DNA of 64,000 bases from Chloranthus sessilifolius (taxonomy: Eukaryota > Streptophyta > Magnoliopsida > Chloranthales > Chloranthaceae): NCBI GenBank assembly GCA_021018995.1, contig CM037590.1, forward strand, positions 46,659,713 to 46,723,712, in the 5' to 3' direction. Of this stretch, positions 21,541-34,100 are shown one piece after another. Within the stretch, counting starts at the first letter, position 1. The number at the start of each line of letters is the position of its first letter. The position numbers and the translations under genes are program-made. The notes below the pieces were generated by a model. That model searched no databases. It was not told the DNA's origin and saw only the letters and a list, made by a program, of their open reading frames with translations.

Positions 21541-24365
21541 ATTCTCTTCCTCTCTCTAATTTTTTATTTGGTGTGTGTTGTGTACCTCAAAGATGGTGCT
21601 CCCCTTTCTCTTTCCTAATCTCTATTTTAATCTCTTCATTTTTTTAGATTTATCTTTCTCTCTCCGAATCTCTCTCCTATATTCTCTCTCTACGTTTCTC
21701 TTTTAATTTCTCTCTCTTATTGACTCTCTTATTGTTTCTCTCTCACACAATCTTTCTTACAATAGAAAGTTGGATTTATTGAGTGTGTAAGATGTACACT
21801 ATCGATAGTGCTCATTTTCTATTTTTTATTTTCTATGTGCAATTACTCAATCCAAACACTAGAAAATAATGAATTCTTATGAATTCTCAAGGAGTTGGAA
21901 TTCATTGGATGCACAAATCATTTTCCTATGTTTTCCGAAAAATTACTAAACAGATCCTAAGGCTTTTTAGCAAATCTCAGAGTTTTAAAAATGTCAAATG
22001 TGTTCTTAAGTTAATCAGGTTCCTAATTTTTCTTGCAATTCTTTGTTTTTTGTGGTTCTACAAACACTCAAATTTTGATTAATTTTTTAAAAAAGGTCAA
22101 AATTTAGTTGTTGAGAAACAAGATCCAAGAGTTTTGATGCCAAGAACCCCCTTCTTTTCTGTGCTCAGAATTTGACACTCTGCAATTAAATAACTCAAAA
22201 AATTGATTTGTTATGAAACTCATGGAGTTGAAAAAATGAAAATTATGTGGGACTCAATGAAACTTGAGAACAAAGAAAAAAGGGGACATCAGAAATAAGG
22301 GACTGCTTTCATAAGTTTTAGGAGCATTATACTGAATAAAAAGCTTTTAGAAAATCAAGATTTTACATAAGAGAGGAGTATAATAAGATGTGAGATGGAT
22401 AAATACTCTCACATGTGATAGGGCTTGCACATGTGAAATGTCTAAAGTACCCTCTTTAATGAGGGTACTTTAAAATCCTAGCCTCCAAAACAACCGTCTC
22501 TTCTTCTCCAAAGCAAGTGTTGGGCAACTCTTCCATGCTTTTGTCTCCGCAGCTCCTCCTCCTCCACCTCATTCTGATGCAAGGATCAGATTAAAGAGGG
22601 GGCTCATTATTTTATTTTCTATTTTTATATGATTTAGCTTCTAATTTCTTATGAGATTAGAAAATGATTCTTATTTAAAGGTTAAGTCAAATCTGTTGAG
22701 CTCACATCACCCTTCTCAGCTCCTCCTCCATGAAGAAACTTAAAAGGTTACATTGCAATAGTTTTTCTGTATTTCATTAATGGAGAGAAGCCTCTTTAAA
22801 TAGAGGTGAATACAATCATTTAAGATCTCCAAGAGATCTTCTAAATTCAAAGTACTTCTTAAGATATTTATCCAAATATTTATGAATCAATCATGCCTAA
22901 AACATAAGATACACATATATGATGTGTATCTTTCTTTCAATCTTAAATATTCTCCATTACTCCAATGGCGGGTATTGTTTTTCGTTGGAAGAACTTACAA
23001 ATTTAAAAATAAAAGTAAAAAAAAATAATTTTACATTAATGGAGCCATGAAGGTTCCATCATTGGTATGGAGAAGAGGGCTAAGAGGTCTCAGGGATGGA
23101 ATCGTACTATTCTTCTTTCCAAGAACTTAAAAAAAAAAAAAAAAGTGTTTCTCCATTAATGGAGACCACGAAGGTCCCGTTGTTGATTAGGAGAAGAGGG
23201 GGTGAGAAGTCTCACGGGATGTGGAGGTAAAACAGTGAAATGATTTAAAACCCTAGAAAAATAGGTTTATATGTAAGGGCATTTGGGGCAATACACATTT
23301 GTTTGACCAAAGTAAAAAATGCAATTTGACGATTCCCAAGACCTTAGACTTCCGTGAAATCTTGATTTTCTAAAAGCTTTGGTTGGAGTATAATAAGCTA
23401 AAAAGAGTACGATTCCATCCCCTTTTTCTAATTTTCCCAAGAATTTTTTTTAAAATTTCAGAATCTCTGCCTTCTGAGTAGAAACACCTAGAATCTAATT
23501 GATTCTTAACTCTTGGACAATGTTTTTTCTCTTTGATGCCCTGCTTCACATGACTACCATTTCAAGCCAAAATTGTGCCACATGTATAGAGTTAGATGAC
23601 TCATCAACGGGAAGGTTGACAATATTTAACATTTCTATCTTTCACCTTTATTTATGGGCGATTTTAGAAAAACAGGGCCCATTCGAATTCGTTTAAGCAA
23701 AATATACCAACTTTAAAAAAAAATTAGAAAAAAAGGATGCACACGTTTTTTTAGGTTCTCAAAAAATAGATTCAATCCACTTATAATAAATGGTAATTTT
23801 GAATGACTATATTACCCTCTCACAAGATGTGACACACACAACAGCTCGCATGATCTGAAGCTGGCCTATGAGAAAGGCCGTTAATGGCGATTACCATCAC
23901 ACCCGCCAGTGTTAATGGAGGTCACCATCAATGGAGGTCTTCACTAAGAACTTGCACAAAATTTGAAGCACACAAGAGATGAAACGCAATTGATGGACCG
24001 ACAACTTGCGCAAGATCTGAAACGCCATTCACTGAGGTCGTCAACAGTAGCTTGCGCAATTGATGAAAGCAATAAATGGATGTTACCATTAATGAAGATC
24101 GTCACCGATAGTTGAAGCTTTGAATTTGGTCTGAAATTTGATTAATAAAGATCATCACTACACCAGACTTGAAACATCATTAACGAAGGTCTTCAGCAAC
24201 ATCGGAAGCTTTGATTTTGTGGAGAAAAGAAGAAAAATGGTTTGAGGACGGTGTTGGAGAAGAAGATGGGTAGATGGGCATTTGAGTCATTTCGCATGAC
24301 CTAGAAACCTTTTTGCAGACACACGTGCAATGTAAATGCTTTTGGAACCTCAAAAAATCGTGTTA
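21540..24365. other. No gene seen; local degenerate repeats
   Basis: CT-rich to 21740, then AT-rich sequence. Two related stretches near 22985-23105 and 23150-23225 share 'attaatggag', 'gaaggt(t/c)cc' and 'gagaagaggg'. From 23870 to 24215 the words 'attaatgg', 'ggtc(g/a)tca' and 'cttgcgcaa' recur irregularly. No protein motif was recognised. Confidence 0.45.
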
Positions 24366-24388
24366 TTTCATATTATCTAAAACTTTTT

Positions 24389-24557
24389 TTTTTTTAATCG
24401 ATGGGTGTCCAGGCCAGCTTGCGCGCACTTTGATTAATCCTATGGGGCCCTAGAGCTAACGATCGAGTAATACTCTAATGGCCCGGAGAAGACTCGAATT
24501 GGTGACCATTGGAGAGCAAACCTAAGGCCTAACTAATTGGAGCTACCCCTCTGGATT
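24389..24557 (-). mobile_element. tRNA-derived SINE (Au-SINE type)
   Basis: Read on the minus strand it has a box A (TAGCTCCAATTAGTTAGG, 24545-24528) and a box B (CCAATTCGAGTC, 24502-24491). It then has a 3' part ending in the complement of GGGTGTCCAGGCCAGC-TTGCGCGCAC and a poly(A) tail (plus-strand T run from 24384). The GGCCAGCTTGCGCGCAC tail matches what I recall of the Au-SINE found across angiosperms. A 20-bp direct repeat, CATATTATCTAAAACTTTTT, lies at 24369-24388 and 24587-24606 and may be its target duplication. Confidence 0.75.
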
Positions 24558-24606
24558 AAAATTTTAAATAATTTCATTTTTTATAACATATTATCTAAAA
24601 CTTTTT

Positions 24607-25309
24607 AAATCAGTATAATATTATAAACCTTTTGAGAATGAGTCCTTATTTTCTAAAGTCCTCATTTATACTCATTTATATTTTAAAAATCCTTAAAAGG
24701 TACCCACTTCTTCTTCTCTTTCAGTGCACCCACCAATCTTGAAAACACCTACTTTCGAATGTAAAAACGAGAAAGTCCCTCTTTTCACTTTTATTTATAT
24801 TGAAACTTATGAAATATTTTTGAAACTCACCTAAAATCTCATGAAATCAATTAACTCTTCTTGAAACTCTGGTGAACTCCCTTTGAAGCCCAACTGAATC
24901 GCTTCTTGAAATCTTTTTGAAACATTCTTTAAGACCTTCTCGAGACTCACGTGCAATCTTCGTTTGATACCTTTTGAAGCTTACCTAAAATTCCCAATCT
25001 TCTTTTGATGCCCCTTTTGAAACTTACCTAAATTTCTCTCAAAGCTATTGTTCCCGGCGTTGCAACTTGTCAGTACCTAAATTTCTCTTAAAGATATTGT
25101 TGGCGGCGCTGCAACTTGTCATTATCGTTGTCATTGTCGACTTGTCATCATTGCAACTTGCCCAAGATACTAAAAGAGAAGCTGAGTGGATTATATACTG
25201 GAAAATTTACTTGATCGATCCAGCCATATACATCTCTTACGTCGGAGGCATTATTTTCACTCTTAGCCGAATCATTTTCAGCTAGCACAAAACGTCTAAA
25301 TATCACTTT
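24607..25309. other. Degenerate 'TTTTGAAACTTACCTAAA' repeats, no gene
   Basis: From about 24800 to 25060 variants of 'tttgaaactcacctaaaat' recur irregularly. At 25027-25075 and 25076-25124 a 49-bp unit starting CCTAAATTTCTC is tandemly duplicated. No convincing coding sequence. Confidence 0.6.
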
Positions 25310-25925
25310 TTACACTTTTTTTTTTATTTTACATGATTTAAAATTTTAAATATTTATATTTTTTTATATTTATGCAATGTGAAATCGGATCTATATCACA
25401 TAATAAAATAAAAACGTCAAAAATAGATATAAAAAAAAAGCGATATTATCTCTTTTTAAAAAAAAATAAAAAATTTAATAATCGATATCGACTCTTAACA
25501 CAATCAGTATCGACCATTTAAAGTCATTATCGACTTTTTGTAATATTAGCTGCTATCGACTCATAATTAGCGCCATCAATTTCCATAGATTTGCCACATC
25601 GAAGTATAAAAAAATTTATTTTTATTTTTTATAATAGTATTTGTATCTGGTCGTTGAACATTGTGTATAGAGTTGCCATCGACTGTGAAGTTTTTTTTAT
25701 TTTTTTATTTTTTATACAATTGATGGCGACTCTGTACAGAGTCGATGACGACTCTTAAAATGGTCAGTACCGATTGTGCACAGAGTCGATATCACAGTTT
25801 TTTCATATCTATCATTGATTGTCGATTTTATATTATAGCCTTCAAATCAAACGACATAAATCTCGTTTCACATCGCATAAATATAGAAAAATGCAATATT
25901 TAAAATTTTAAATTATATAAGTGTG
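25310..25925. mobile_element. Long-TIR foldback element with TATCGACT interior
   Basis: The first and last roughly 75 bp are imperfect reverse complements, both holding ATTTAAAATTTTAAATATT and TATATTTATGC(A/G)ATGTGAAA. Between them the word TATCGACT(C/T) and its complement recur about ten times. It encodes nothing. No clear target duplication was found. Confidence 0.65.
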
Positions 25926-26238
25926 TCATCTTTTTCCTCATTCTAATCTGCTACAATCTCTGATGAAAAAAGTGTATTTGGATTGATCCAAATAGTATAT
26001 CAGAGTAGATTGGATTAAGGAGAAAACGCCATCACCTTCGCTACCTCTGACTTTTAGAAACTGTAGTAGATTAAAATAAAGAAGAAGATGATGTTTTTGT
26101 GTGTTAAAGGGGTTTAGACTTTTTGCTATCCTTAAGGTTGGCTAGGCTCCCAACTAATCGATTTGGATAAAAGTAAAAATATAGTGCCTCTGACGTAAAA
26201 AAAAAAATGTATCTAATAGGGTCGATCAAATCAATTTC

Positions 26239-26239
26239 T

Positions 26240-26287
<48 letters not shown>
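26239..26287. repeat. (AT)n microsatellite
   Basis: About 49 bp of AT dinucleotides. Confidence 0.95.
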
Positions 26288-26291
<4 letters not shown>

Positions 26292-26329
26292 GTACTGTTT
26301 GAATTTTCAAAAAAATTAAGTAGCGCCAC

Positions 26330-26755
26330 ATAAAGGTGCAAATAAAGATACTCTTATAGCATCTGAGGTTACACACATTCAATTCTAGCGTAACTTTATG
26401 TGCACCTTTGGAATTTCTAAGGGCACTAGCGCCTAATCCGATGATAGAGATTGTTTTCATCCCAATCTTCTATCTAATGGATTTTGAGAGCATGGACATA
26501 TCATCTAACAGTCTAATTTTGATTTCACGTGGCACTGAGAGTCATATTTGATCATACAATCATTCTTGAAATATATTTTGGAATGTGTAACTCATGGAAT
26601 CAAAATCTGACCGTAGGAGTGTATGCCCATGGTCTCAAGATCTGTTCTACAGAAAATTGGGATGAAAAACAATCTCCCCCATCTGATTCAGAGAGTCAAT
26701 GATTTTCGACATCAGTTCCCTTAGAGATTCGGTTGGTGTAAATAGAGCCACGCTT
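26330..26755. mobile_element. Foldback MITE copy
   Basis: Left arm 'tccgatgatagagattgttttc' and 'tggattttgagagcatgg' against right arm 'ccatggtctcaagatctg' and 'gaaaaacaatctcccccatc'. The outer ends carry a 'gcgcca'/'gagccacgct' pair. Same family as 43734-44134. Confidence 0.7.
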
Positions 26756-27166
26756 CTAGCTTACCCATAGAAGTCTAGAAATCCGTGTATGTCAAAAAGT
26801 CTATGGTTTGTGCTCATGCACGATGTTAATTAATCGACAATACCTTTTCCTAAAAACAACGATTGAGTGTTCAACGCATATATTGAAGTCTAGTGTGGTC
26901 CACTCAGAAGCACTTGATCGATCAAGAAAACGCTATTGATCTCTTTCGTTTGAAAATAATAAAAAATACATAAACAGCCTCTATTATTCAGCCTATTGAA
27001 TTTATGGCTTAAAATTGGCGCATACATTTTTTAATTGTTCAATATCAACAGTTGATATTTATGCTTCTCGAAATATCGTGGGAGACGAACAAAGAGGAAA
27101 AGACTTAAAATCTCTAAAATAAAAAATAAAAAATAAAAAGAAAACAAAATCGTTGATAGCTGGAAA

Positions 27167-27175
27167 TTAGGGTTT
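27167..27175 (+). promoter_or_regulatory. Telo-box in the likely 5' leader of the GDAP2-like gene
   Basis: TTAGGGTTT is the complement of the plant telo-box AAACCCTAA, common near the transcription start of housekeeping genes. It is followed by a pyrimidine-rich stretch (TTCTTCTTCTGGTTTCTTCC). The start codon is about 1 kb downstream, so a leader intron is likely; its borders could not be fixed. Confidence 0.45.
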
Positions 27176-28167
27176 ATTCTTCTTCTGGTTTCTTCCCCAA
27201 ATTAGCGATCGAAAATACATCAAAGCTGCAAATTTTTTTTGAATTTCTTCGTCAGTCGAGCTACATGTATTCGAAGATCTAACGGTAATTCACCGAATTA
27301 TATGTCTTTATCTTTGTTTTTTAGTTGAGATTCGATAGGGGATTCAAGGTTTCCTGTGTAACTGAATCATATTTCGCGAAAGAAGTGGGATTTGGGTGGT
27401 TTTGTCCGGATGAGCTGCGTTATTTAGTGTTATGAAGCTGATAAGGGTTTGAGTTTCATTGGCCTTGTTACGTTTTCAATTCATTGGATGCGACCTTGTT
27501 GATATTTTGTAATTGAATTGTGTATTGGTGTAAAAGTGGGGTCTTGGAGTGATTTTGGGTGGTTTGTGGATTGGTTGAACTACTGAATTAGAATTTGCAG
27601 GTTTGCAAGGGTTTGAAGGAATCTGCAGAGGTGATTTTGGGGTTTTTTAGGATTGGCTTGAGTTACAGGATTAGAATTTACAAGGTAGGTATGCAAAAAA
27701 TATGTTTTCCACGGGAATTTAGGAATATTACGGGTTGATGGTTTAGTCTAGTGCTTTATTGCAACGGGAGGATTGTGAAACTTACTGCTTGCAGTTTTGC
27801 GGTGCAGTATTAAATTTGGGGAGGTCAGTTGGTAGGGGAATTTCACGGTTTATTGATAGGGGAGAAGTTCTAGGTTCTTTTTTGGTAGTAGGAAGTAATT
27901 CCTAAATTTGTGGCGTAAAGATTCGATTTTGATGGAATGTTCGTAACTCTTTTTGGGTCATTAGTGTAAATTAGGTTTTCGTTCTACAGTGAGAATGGAA
28001 AAGAATCAGTCAGGGTTTACAATTTTCAAAGTCTAGCATGTGATTAAGTTTTAAATTGGAGAGAAATTCGATTATCATTTATTAATTGGGAAACAAATTT
28101 ATCTGGGTAATTCGGAAGGAAATCTATAGATTAGCTGCATAAAGATATCATTTTGGATTCTGAAGAA

Positions 28168-31100
28168 ATGTATCGGAGTGTGGCTACGTCCACCATTCGT
28201 GGTGGGCCTCCTACGGATAGTGGAGATTATGTTGTGAAACTCGATCAAGTTCCACGATGGAGTGATGCAGAGCATCGGATTTCTGCTACATATGAGAGCG
28301 AAGTGTCAAACCCATTCTTTTCTGATCCTCTTACGTCGTCTTCTGGAGCTGAGGGTGGTATCAATGGGTTAGCGTCGAGGTTTCCCGTAGATCACGAAAT
28401 AAATTCGAAGATATATCTGTGGCGCGGAAACCCGTGGAATCTTGAGGTTGATGCTGTTGTTAATTCCACTAATGAGGTGAGCCATTTTGATGAAAAGGGT
28501 ACATTTTACTTAATTGCAGTGTTCCTTAGCGGGTTAGAAAAATTGCATGGTTCACATAAGGTTATTCATTTCTATGGGAAGTAAGTTTGTAGTGCATACA
28601 GTTTTCTTCTTTTTTTTTGTTTGAGCTACTGTACAGTTGGTATGCATGATCACAAATGAGAACCGTCTGCATGGAAAGGCATCATATGGATGGGAGCATG
28701 GTTTTACATATCAGCCATATCCGGTACATGTTGGCCAATATGTATCAGGTTAGGCCCCATCCGATATGATGTACACACCCGATTCGATATGGGGTCAAAT
28801 ATCGGGTCAAACAGGTCAAATATCTGCCCATATCGGGTCATATCAGCTGATATGTATCCGATATGAACCGGACAAAATACCAAAAATGCCCTTTGGGCTA
28901 ATCTTATTGTTATTCTATATATATTTTTTAATATTTTAAAATAAAAAAGGTACTCTAATATCTATCAGGTTTGCCCACGTATCAGCTTGGGACCCGTCCG
29001 ATATGCTTATATCATTAAATCCCTGGATTGGAGTATGGTTAAAAAATAATGCCAAAACTGGGAATTCTAACTTTCCAATTGACTGCATGCAAATGGGCAG
29101 TCAAATATTTACGGGCAGTAGTCTACATTTAATGTGCAAAACTGCATTGTTTGGATGTTAGAATTCTCCATTTGTGAAATTTTTGGGTGTTCCCATCTTT
29201 ATGAATGTTAGCCATGTGGACTGTTCAGATTATGATCAAGTGTGCCAGTTGTTCAACATACCAACGACCTTAGCATACAATACCATGTTCGTCAAGGCGA
29301 GGCCATGGCGAAACAAATCGCGATATGAACCTATATGGCGAGAATGCATATATGGTGCCGCCATGAGCGCGAGTTTATTTATTTTTATAACTTATAAATT
29401 AGAAGTTTTAACTTATAACCTTATAAGTTATAACTTATAAATTATAAAACTTATAAGTTATAAGTTATATTTATAACTTATAACTTATGTTTGATAAATT
29501 ATATCCATTATATTAAGGATTTAAGTGCAACCCTCTAGTCTCTCTAGCAACTCCTCTCTTGCAGCTCCTCTCTCTCGTCTCTCTTTCTCTCTCTCAACGT
29601 TGGTTTGTATATTTTTTAATCTCTCTCGTCTCACTCTTTCTCTTGTCTCGTTTTTTTTATCGGTACTCTCTCTCCTCTCTTTCTCTCTCATTTTTTTAAT
29701 CTGATTTTTGTTAATCCACTTAGCACCTTCGCAATCAATCATCAATCGACAACTCTCAAGTTCTTCGCAGTCCCCCGCGCATATGTGATTTTTTCTTCTG
29801 TTTTTTACTATTTTTCTGTCTCTTTTTTTTTTAATGAACTTTAATACCAACAATTCTTTTTTTTACTGTTTTTTTCATTTGTTATTTTTAGGGGCTGCTA
29901 CTAACCCCCACCATATGCTAAATGTTCCCCATTAGGTACTACTGACTGTTGACGCTTTGAATCGAACTGACATAGATCATTTTTCGCTCCAATCTTCCCC
30001 ACAACTGATCTTGAGATCATGAAAATATCATCAGATGGTCGTTCTAATCTTTCCCCACAAGTGATCTGGTTGATTAATTAGCTGATTTTTTTTTTCTTCT
30101 ACTAATATTAAAAAATATTAGAAAACTAAAAAAATATATTTTAATGATTAATAAATAAGAATAAAAATTATTTTAAAAAAAAATAATATCTGGCCTCGCC
30201 ATGGCATGGTGAGCCTCTTCGCCATGACCTTGCCTCACCGCCTTAACTACCTTGCACCATACCAAATTCTTTGTGTCATATTGGGGTTTAGCTAGTGTTT
30301 TACCAAGATCACTATGTTGGATACCTTGCACAATGCCGAATTCTTTGTTTCATATTGGGGTTTAGCTAGTGTTTTACCAAGATCACTATGTTGGATAGCT
30401 TATACGATGTGAAGGACTAATGTTTGAATTGGATTCTGAGCCTCATTTTGCAAGTGGATATCTTGGCAGAATTTGGATGAAGGGCATAGCAGTCCTGGTT
30501 TGCATGCTGCTGCTGGACCTGGTCTTGCAGAAGAATGTGCGACATTGGTAAGCTCGATGTAGTTATTTTACTTGCTTAGCTACCATTTTTATTACATTGC
30601 TTTTTTTTGTTTTTCCCGACTTGAATTTGCTTTGAGTAGGCAATAGATGGCTTCCTTGTCCAGATTGTTTCACTATGCCTACTTATCTTGGCAGGGTGGA
30701 TGTCGAACTGGAATGGCGAAAGTTACTAATGCATATGATCTGCCTGCTCGGTAGGTTTCTGGTTCTCTTTTTGCTAAACAATTATCTCCGTGATTTTCAT
30801 GAAGTAAATTGTTTGCCTTGTTGAGCACTCAGGAAATGTCTTCTGTTTTTTTTTTTTTTAAATTATTTATAAAGATTGAAACTGTTATTGAAAGAAACAA
30901 AAAGAAAAGTGAAAACACGTGAAAGCCGGTCCAATGGGATAACAACTTATTCAAGCAGAATTGAATTGCCAAAAACAAAAGAATCCCTGTTTACAGCATA
31001 TTTATTGAGGTTGACTGCTATCATATTTGCATAAGGGAACATTTCTTGTATGCCAAACATCATTGAATTTAGTTTAACTGAATACTCAAAGAAATTTCTT

Positions 31101-34100
31101 TATGGCAAACAGAAGATTCCCTGTCTTCTTCCATTATCAATAGAAAACATGTTTTACCAATTTAATCTTTGCTGACATATCAACTTTTGCTGAGAAAGTT
31201 TTTTAAGAAATAAATAAGTTGTTAAAATTTGTTCCTGTGAGCAACTTTTTTGAACATGAGTGCATCAATTTCATTCTTAGAAACCTCACACATAGCTATG
31301 CTCCACATTTTAAGAGCACTTCAAACTTTGTAACCTGTAAAATTACCATCCCTTCATGCCTTTATTCTGTAACAAATCAACCCATTTGGTCCTTTTTTGT
31401 AGCTCCAAGTTCAAACTCATTGTGTTGTCCTCTAATTTACATCAAAATGTAGACTTCTCAGATTCGAAGCAAATTTTTCACCCTATATTGTGCACTGAAT
31501 TTTGCATTTTCAGAGGTGTTGAATTCTGAAGTTGATAAAACTGCCGACATATCCAAAGATCATCTATTTTTACTTCAGTATGAAGTCATTAATTATATCT
31601 AATGAGTTGCTAATTTCTTGTGCTTCGTGGAGAATCCGTTCATGTTAGATATCAACTCCAACTGTTGTCACCTAGCTCAGCGCTGTGTGTGCTTTTGGAA
31701 ACACATTTGCATTTGGATTTATGGCTGGTGTACCTAATATATTCCTAGGCATGATTTCGAAGGTGTGCCATTGTGTCTATAAAATATCATGAGTGATTGA
31801 CAATTTTATTCTTTTTGTTGCTAAAGATTGGATTATTAAAATAAATGTACAAAGAAAACAATTAAAATGAAAGGCTTGCAGCCAAACCAACATAGTAAAA
31901 TAGAAAAAGCAACAGAGAGCGGTGGAAGCGTAGGTCCAGTCACAGTTGACACCATATGAATTACCTCTTTAGCGAGAGTAGTAGCCAACTAGCCATCAAA
32001 ATCATGGTTAATCTTCTGTTCGTAAGATTCAGGGAACCACAAGCAGTGCATTGAAAGAAACATTTGCCAAATGTTATATCAAGTACAGTGTCAACGGTTG
32101 CAAGGATCAAAATTTCGGCCGAAATGACCGAAATTTCGGTCCAAATTATTATTATTATTTTTTTATCAGTAAAACAAGCCATATATATAGAAAAGCCAGC
32201 GAGGAGTTGGAAGCCGAACAAAGGGCCAGAAACGACCAATAAAACAAAATAACAAAAACAAAAAAATGCCTCAAGGCACGAGAGAAAAAATGAAAAGGGG
32301 GAATCTACCCCGGGTCGATGCAATCCGAACTTAAGAGGGCCCCTCCCTTGGTCAACACGATCTAGGAGCACATGAGATCCACTATCACCTTAAGGATCAT
32401 CCCAATTGGCCGGCGAATCTTGCGAAAAATACGGGCATTACGTTCTAACCAAATGTCCCACAAGACAGCAAAAACCGCAGCCCTCCAGTGCGCCCCCGCC
32501 TAACCTCCTAATTTAATGCCCAACCAGGACGAGAGGAGGCTAGGGATAGAGTCCGGGAAAACCTAAGACATATCAAACAAGTTGAGGACAAATCCCCAAA
32601 TCTGGTGCGCAACCTGACAGTGGAGAGACAAATGCGGCGTCGATTCCTCACCGATAAAGCACATAGCACAACGATTAGACAACTCCTTTCCCCTTCGAAT
32701 CAATTGATCTATTGTGAGAACACGGCCCCTGAGGACTGTCCATGAAAAGAATCTCACTTTGGGAGGAACCGGGGCTTTCCAAAGCTTAGCCCACTCGCAC
32801 CGGCATAGAGGACGACCAACAAACATCTGGTAGAAAGATTTGACGGAGAAAGATCCAGATTTGGAAGACATCCAAATTCGCATATCAACTCTAGCACGAT
32901 TCTTGACCATGAGATATAAACTAGTCATTAACTCCTCGAAAGGCCTCAACTCCTCCTCGCTCAGCAACCGCATTGTAAGCACCTCCCAAGACACCGATCC
33001 ACCAATTTCAGCAAACAGATCATCCACCATGGCATTGGTGTTAGAAGCAATAGAGTAAACATCAGCGAATCTTTCCTTCAGTGGCCAATATTCTATCCAA
33101 ATGCCATCCCAAAACCTGATCCTTGTCCTCTCACCCCAACTGAAACAGATTCCCTTAGCATAGAACTTCCAAGTGGAGCAAATACCCTTCCACCAAGTAT
33201 ATGTTTGTCTATTTATCAAAATATTTCGGTCCAAATTGTCGGTTTCGGTCCCCACCGAAACGATAATTTGGACCGAAATTTCGGTCATTTTTGTATGGGA
33301 CCCAAAATTTCGGCCAAAATTTCAGTTTTTGGCCGAAATTTTGGTCCAAATTATCGGTTTCGGTCATGCCCGAAACCAAAATTTTACCCGAAATTTTGAT
33401 CCTTGATCGATTGTGTCTTGTGTTCTTACTTCTTAATTTGTTATTTCTCTTGAATGAGTGTTTTCAGGAACCAATAATTTATGCTAGAGTGAGAGCTCTA
33501 TAACCATCTAATCATAATGATAGTCTATAGCATGGTAGTCAAGGCAGCAACGCTATAGCCTCGCCATGGCAAATGACAATAGAAAATGCCAAATAGCCAT
33601 GATAGATAAATCACGATGCCATAGCATCGCCATGGGAAAATGCCACTATGGCGTCGCTATGCACGTTGTTTATTTTATTTTTGATAATAACGTATAATAC
33701 TAATAAAATAGATAAGTTGTAAGTATGACATTGTTATAACTTATAATATTTATAAGCTATAACATTTTTATAATATATAAGCTACAAAAGCCCAACTTTT
33801 AAGTTATAAAATCCTCCACTCTCTCTCTCTCTCGCTCTTGCCACGAAACCTCAGTGTGTTACCGATCGACAGAACCTCAGCATTGGCAACACTACGGGCT
33901 GTATGTTTGATATTTAAATATTTTTTAATATTCTATATTTGTTTATATTTCATCTTTATTTATTTATCTTACCATGTTGCAAATTTGTTAATGTTCTATT
34001 TGATTTGTATTTATTGATATTTGTTTATGCTTAGAATATGAAATCCTCTATCAGAATCAAAATATGATGCTTTAGTAGTTGAATTTTTTTTCTTCTTATA

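Noticed and set aside
24481-24550. A genuine tRNA gene on the minus strand
   Set aside because: Box A and box B are present, but the acceptor and anticodon stems do not pair and the sequence runs into a SINE body with a poly(A) tail.
28153-28167. Longer start for the GDAP2-like protein (TTG at 28153)
   Set aside because: Plant genes start at ATG; the ATG at 28168 gives MYRSVA, matching the recalled start of the family.
29521-29853. 110-codon Arg/Glu-rich open frame on the minus strand
   Set aside because: Derived from a CT-rich low-complexity run inside an hAT-like MITE.
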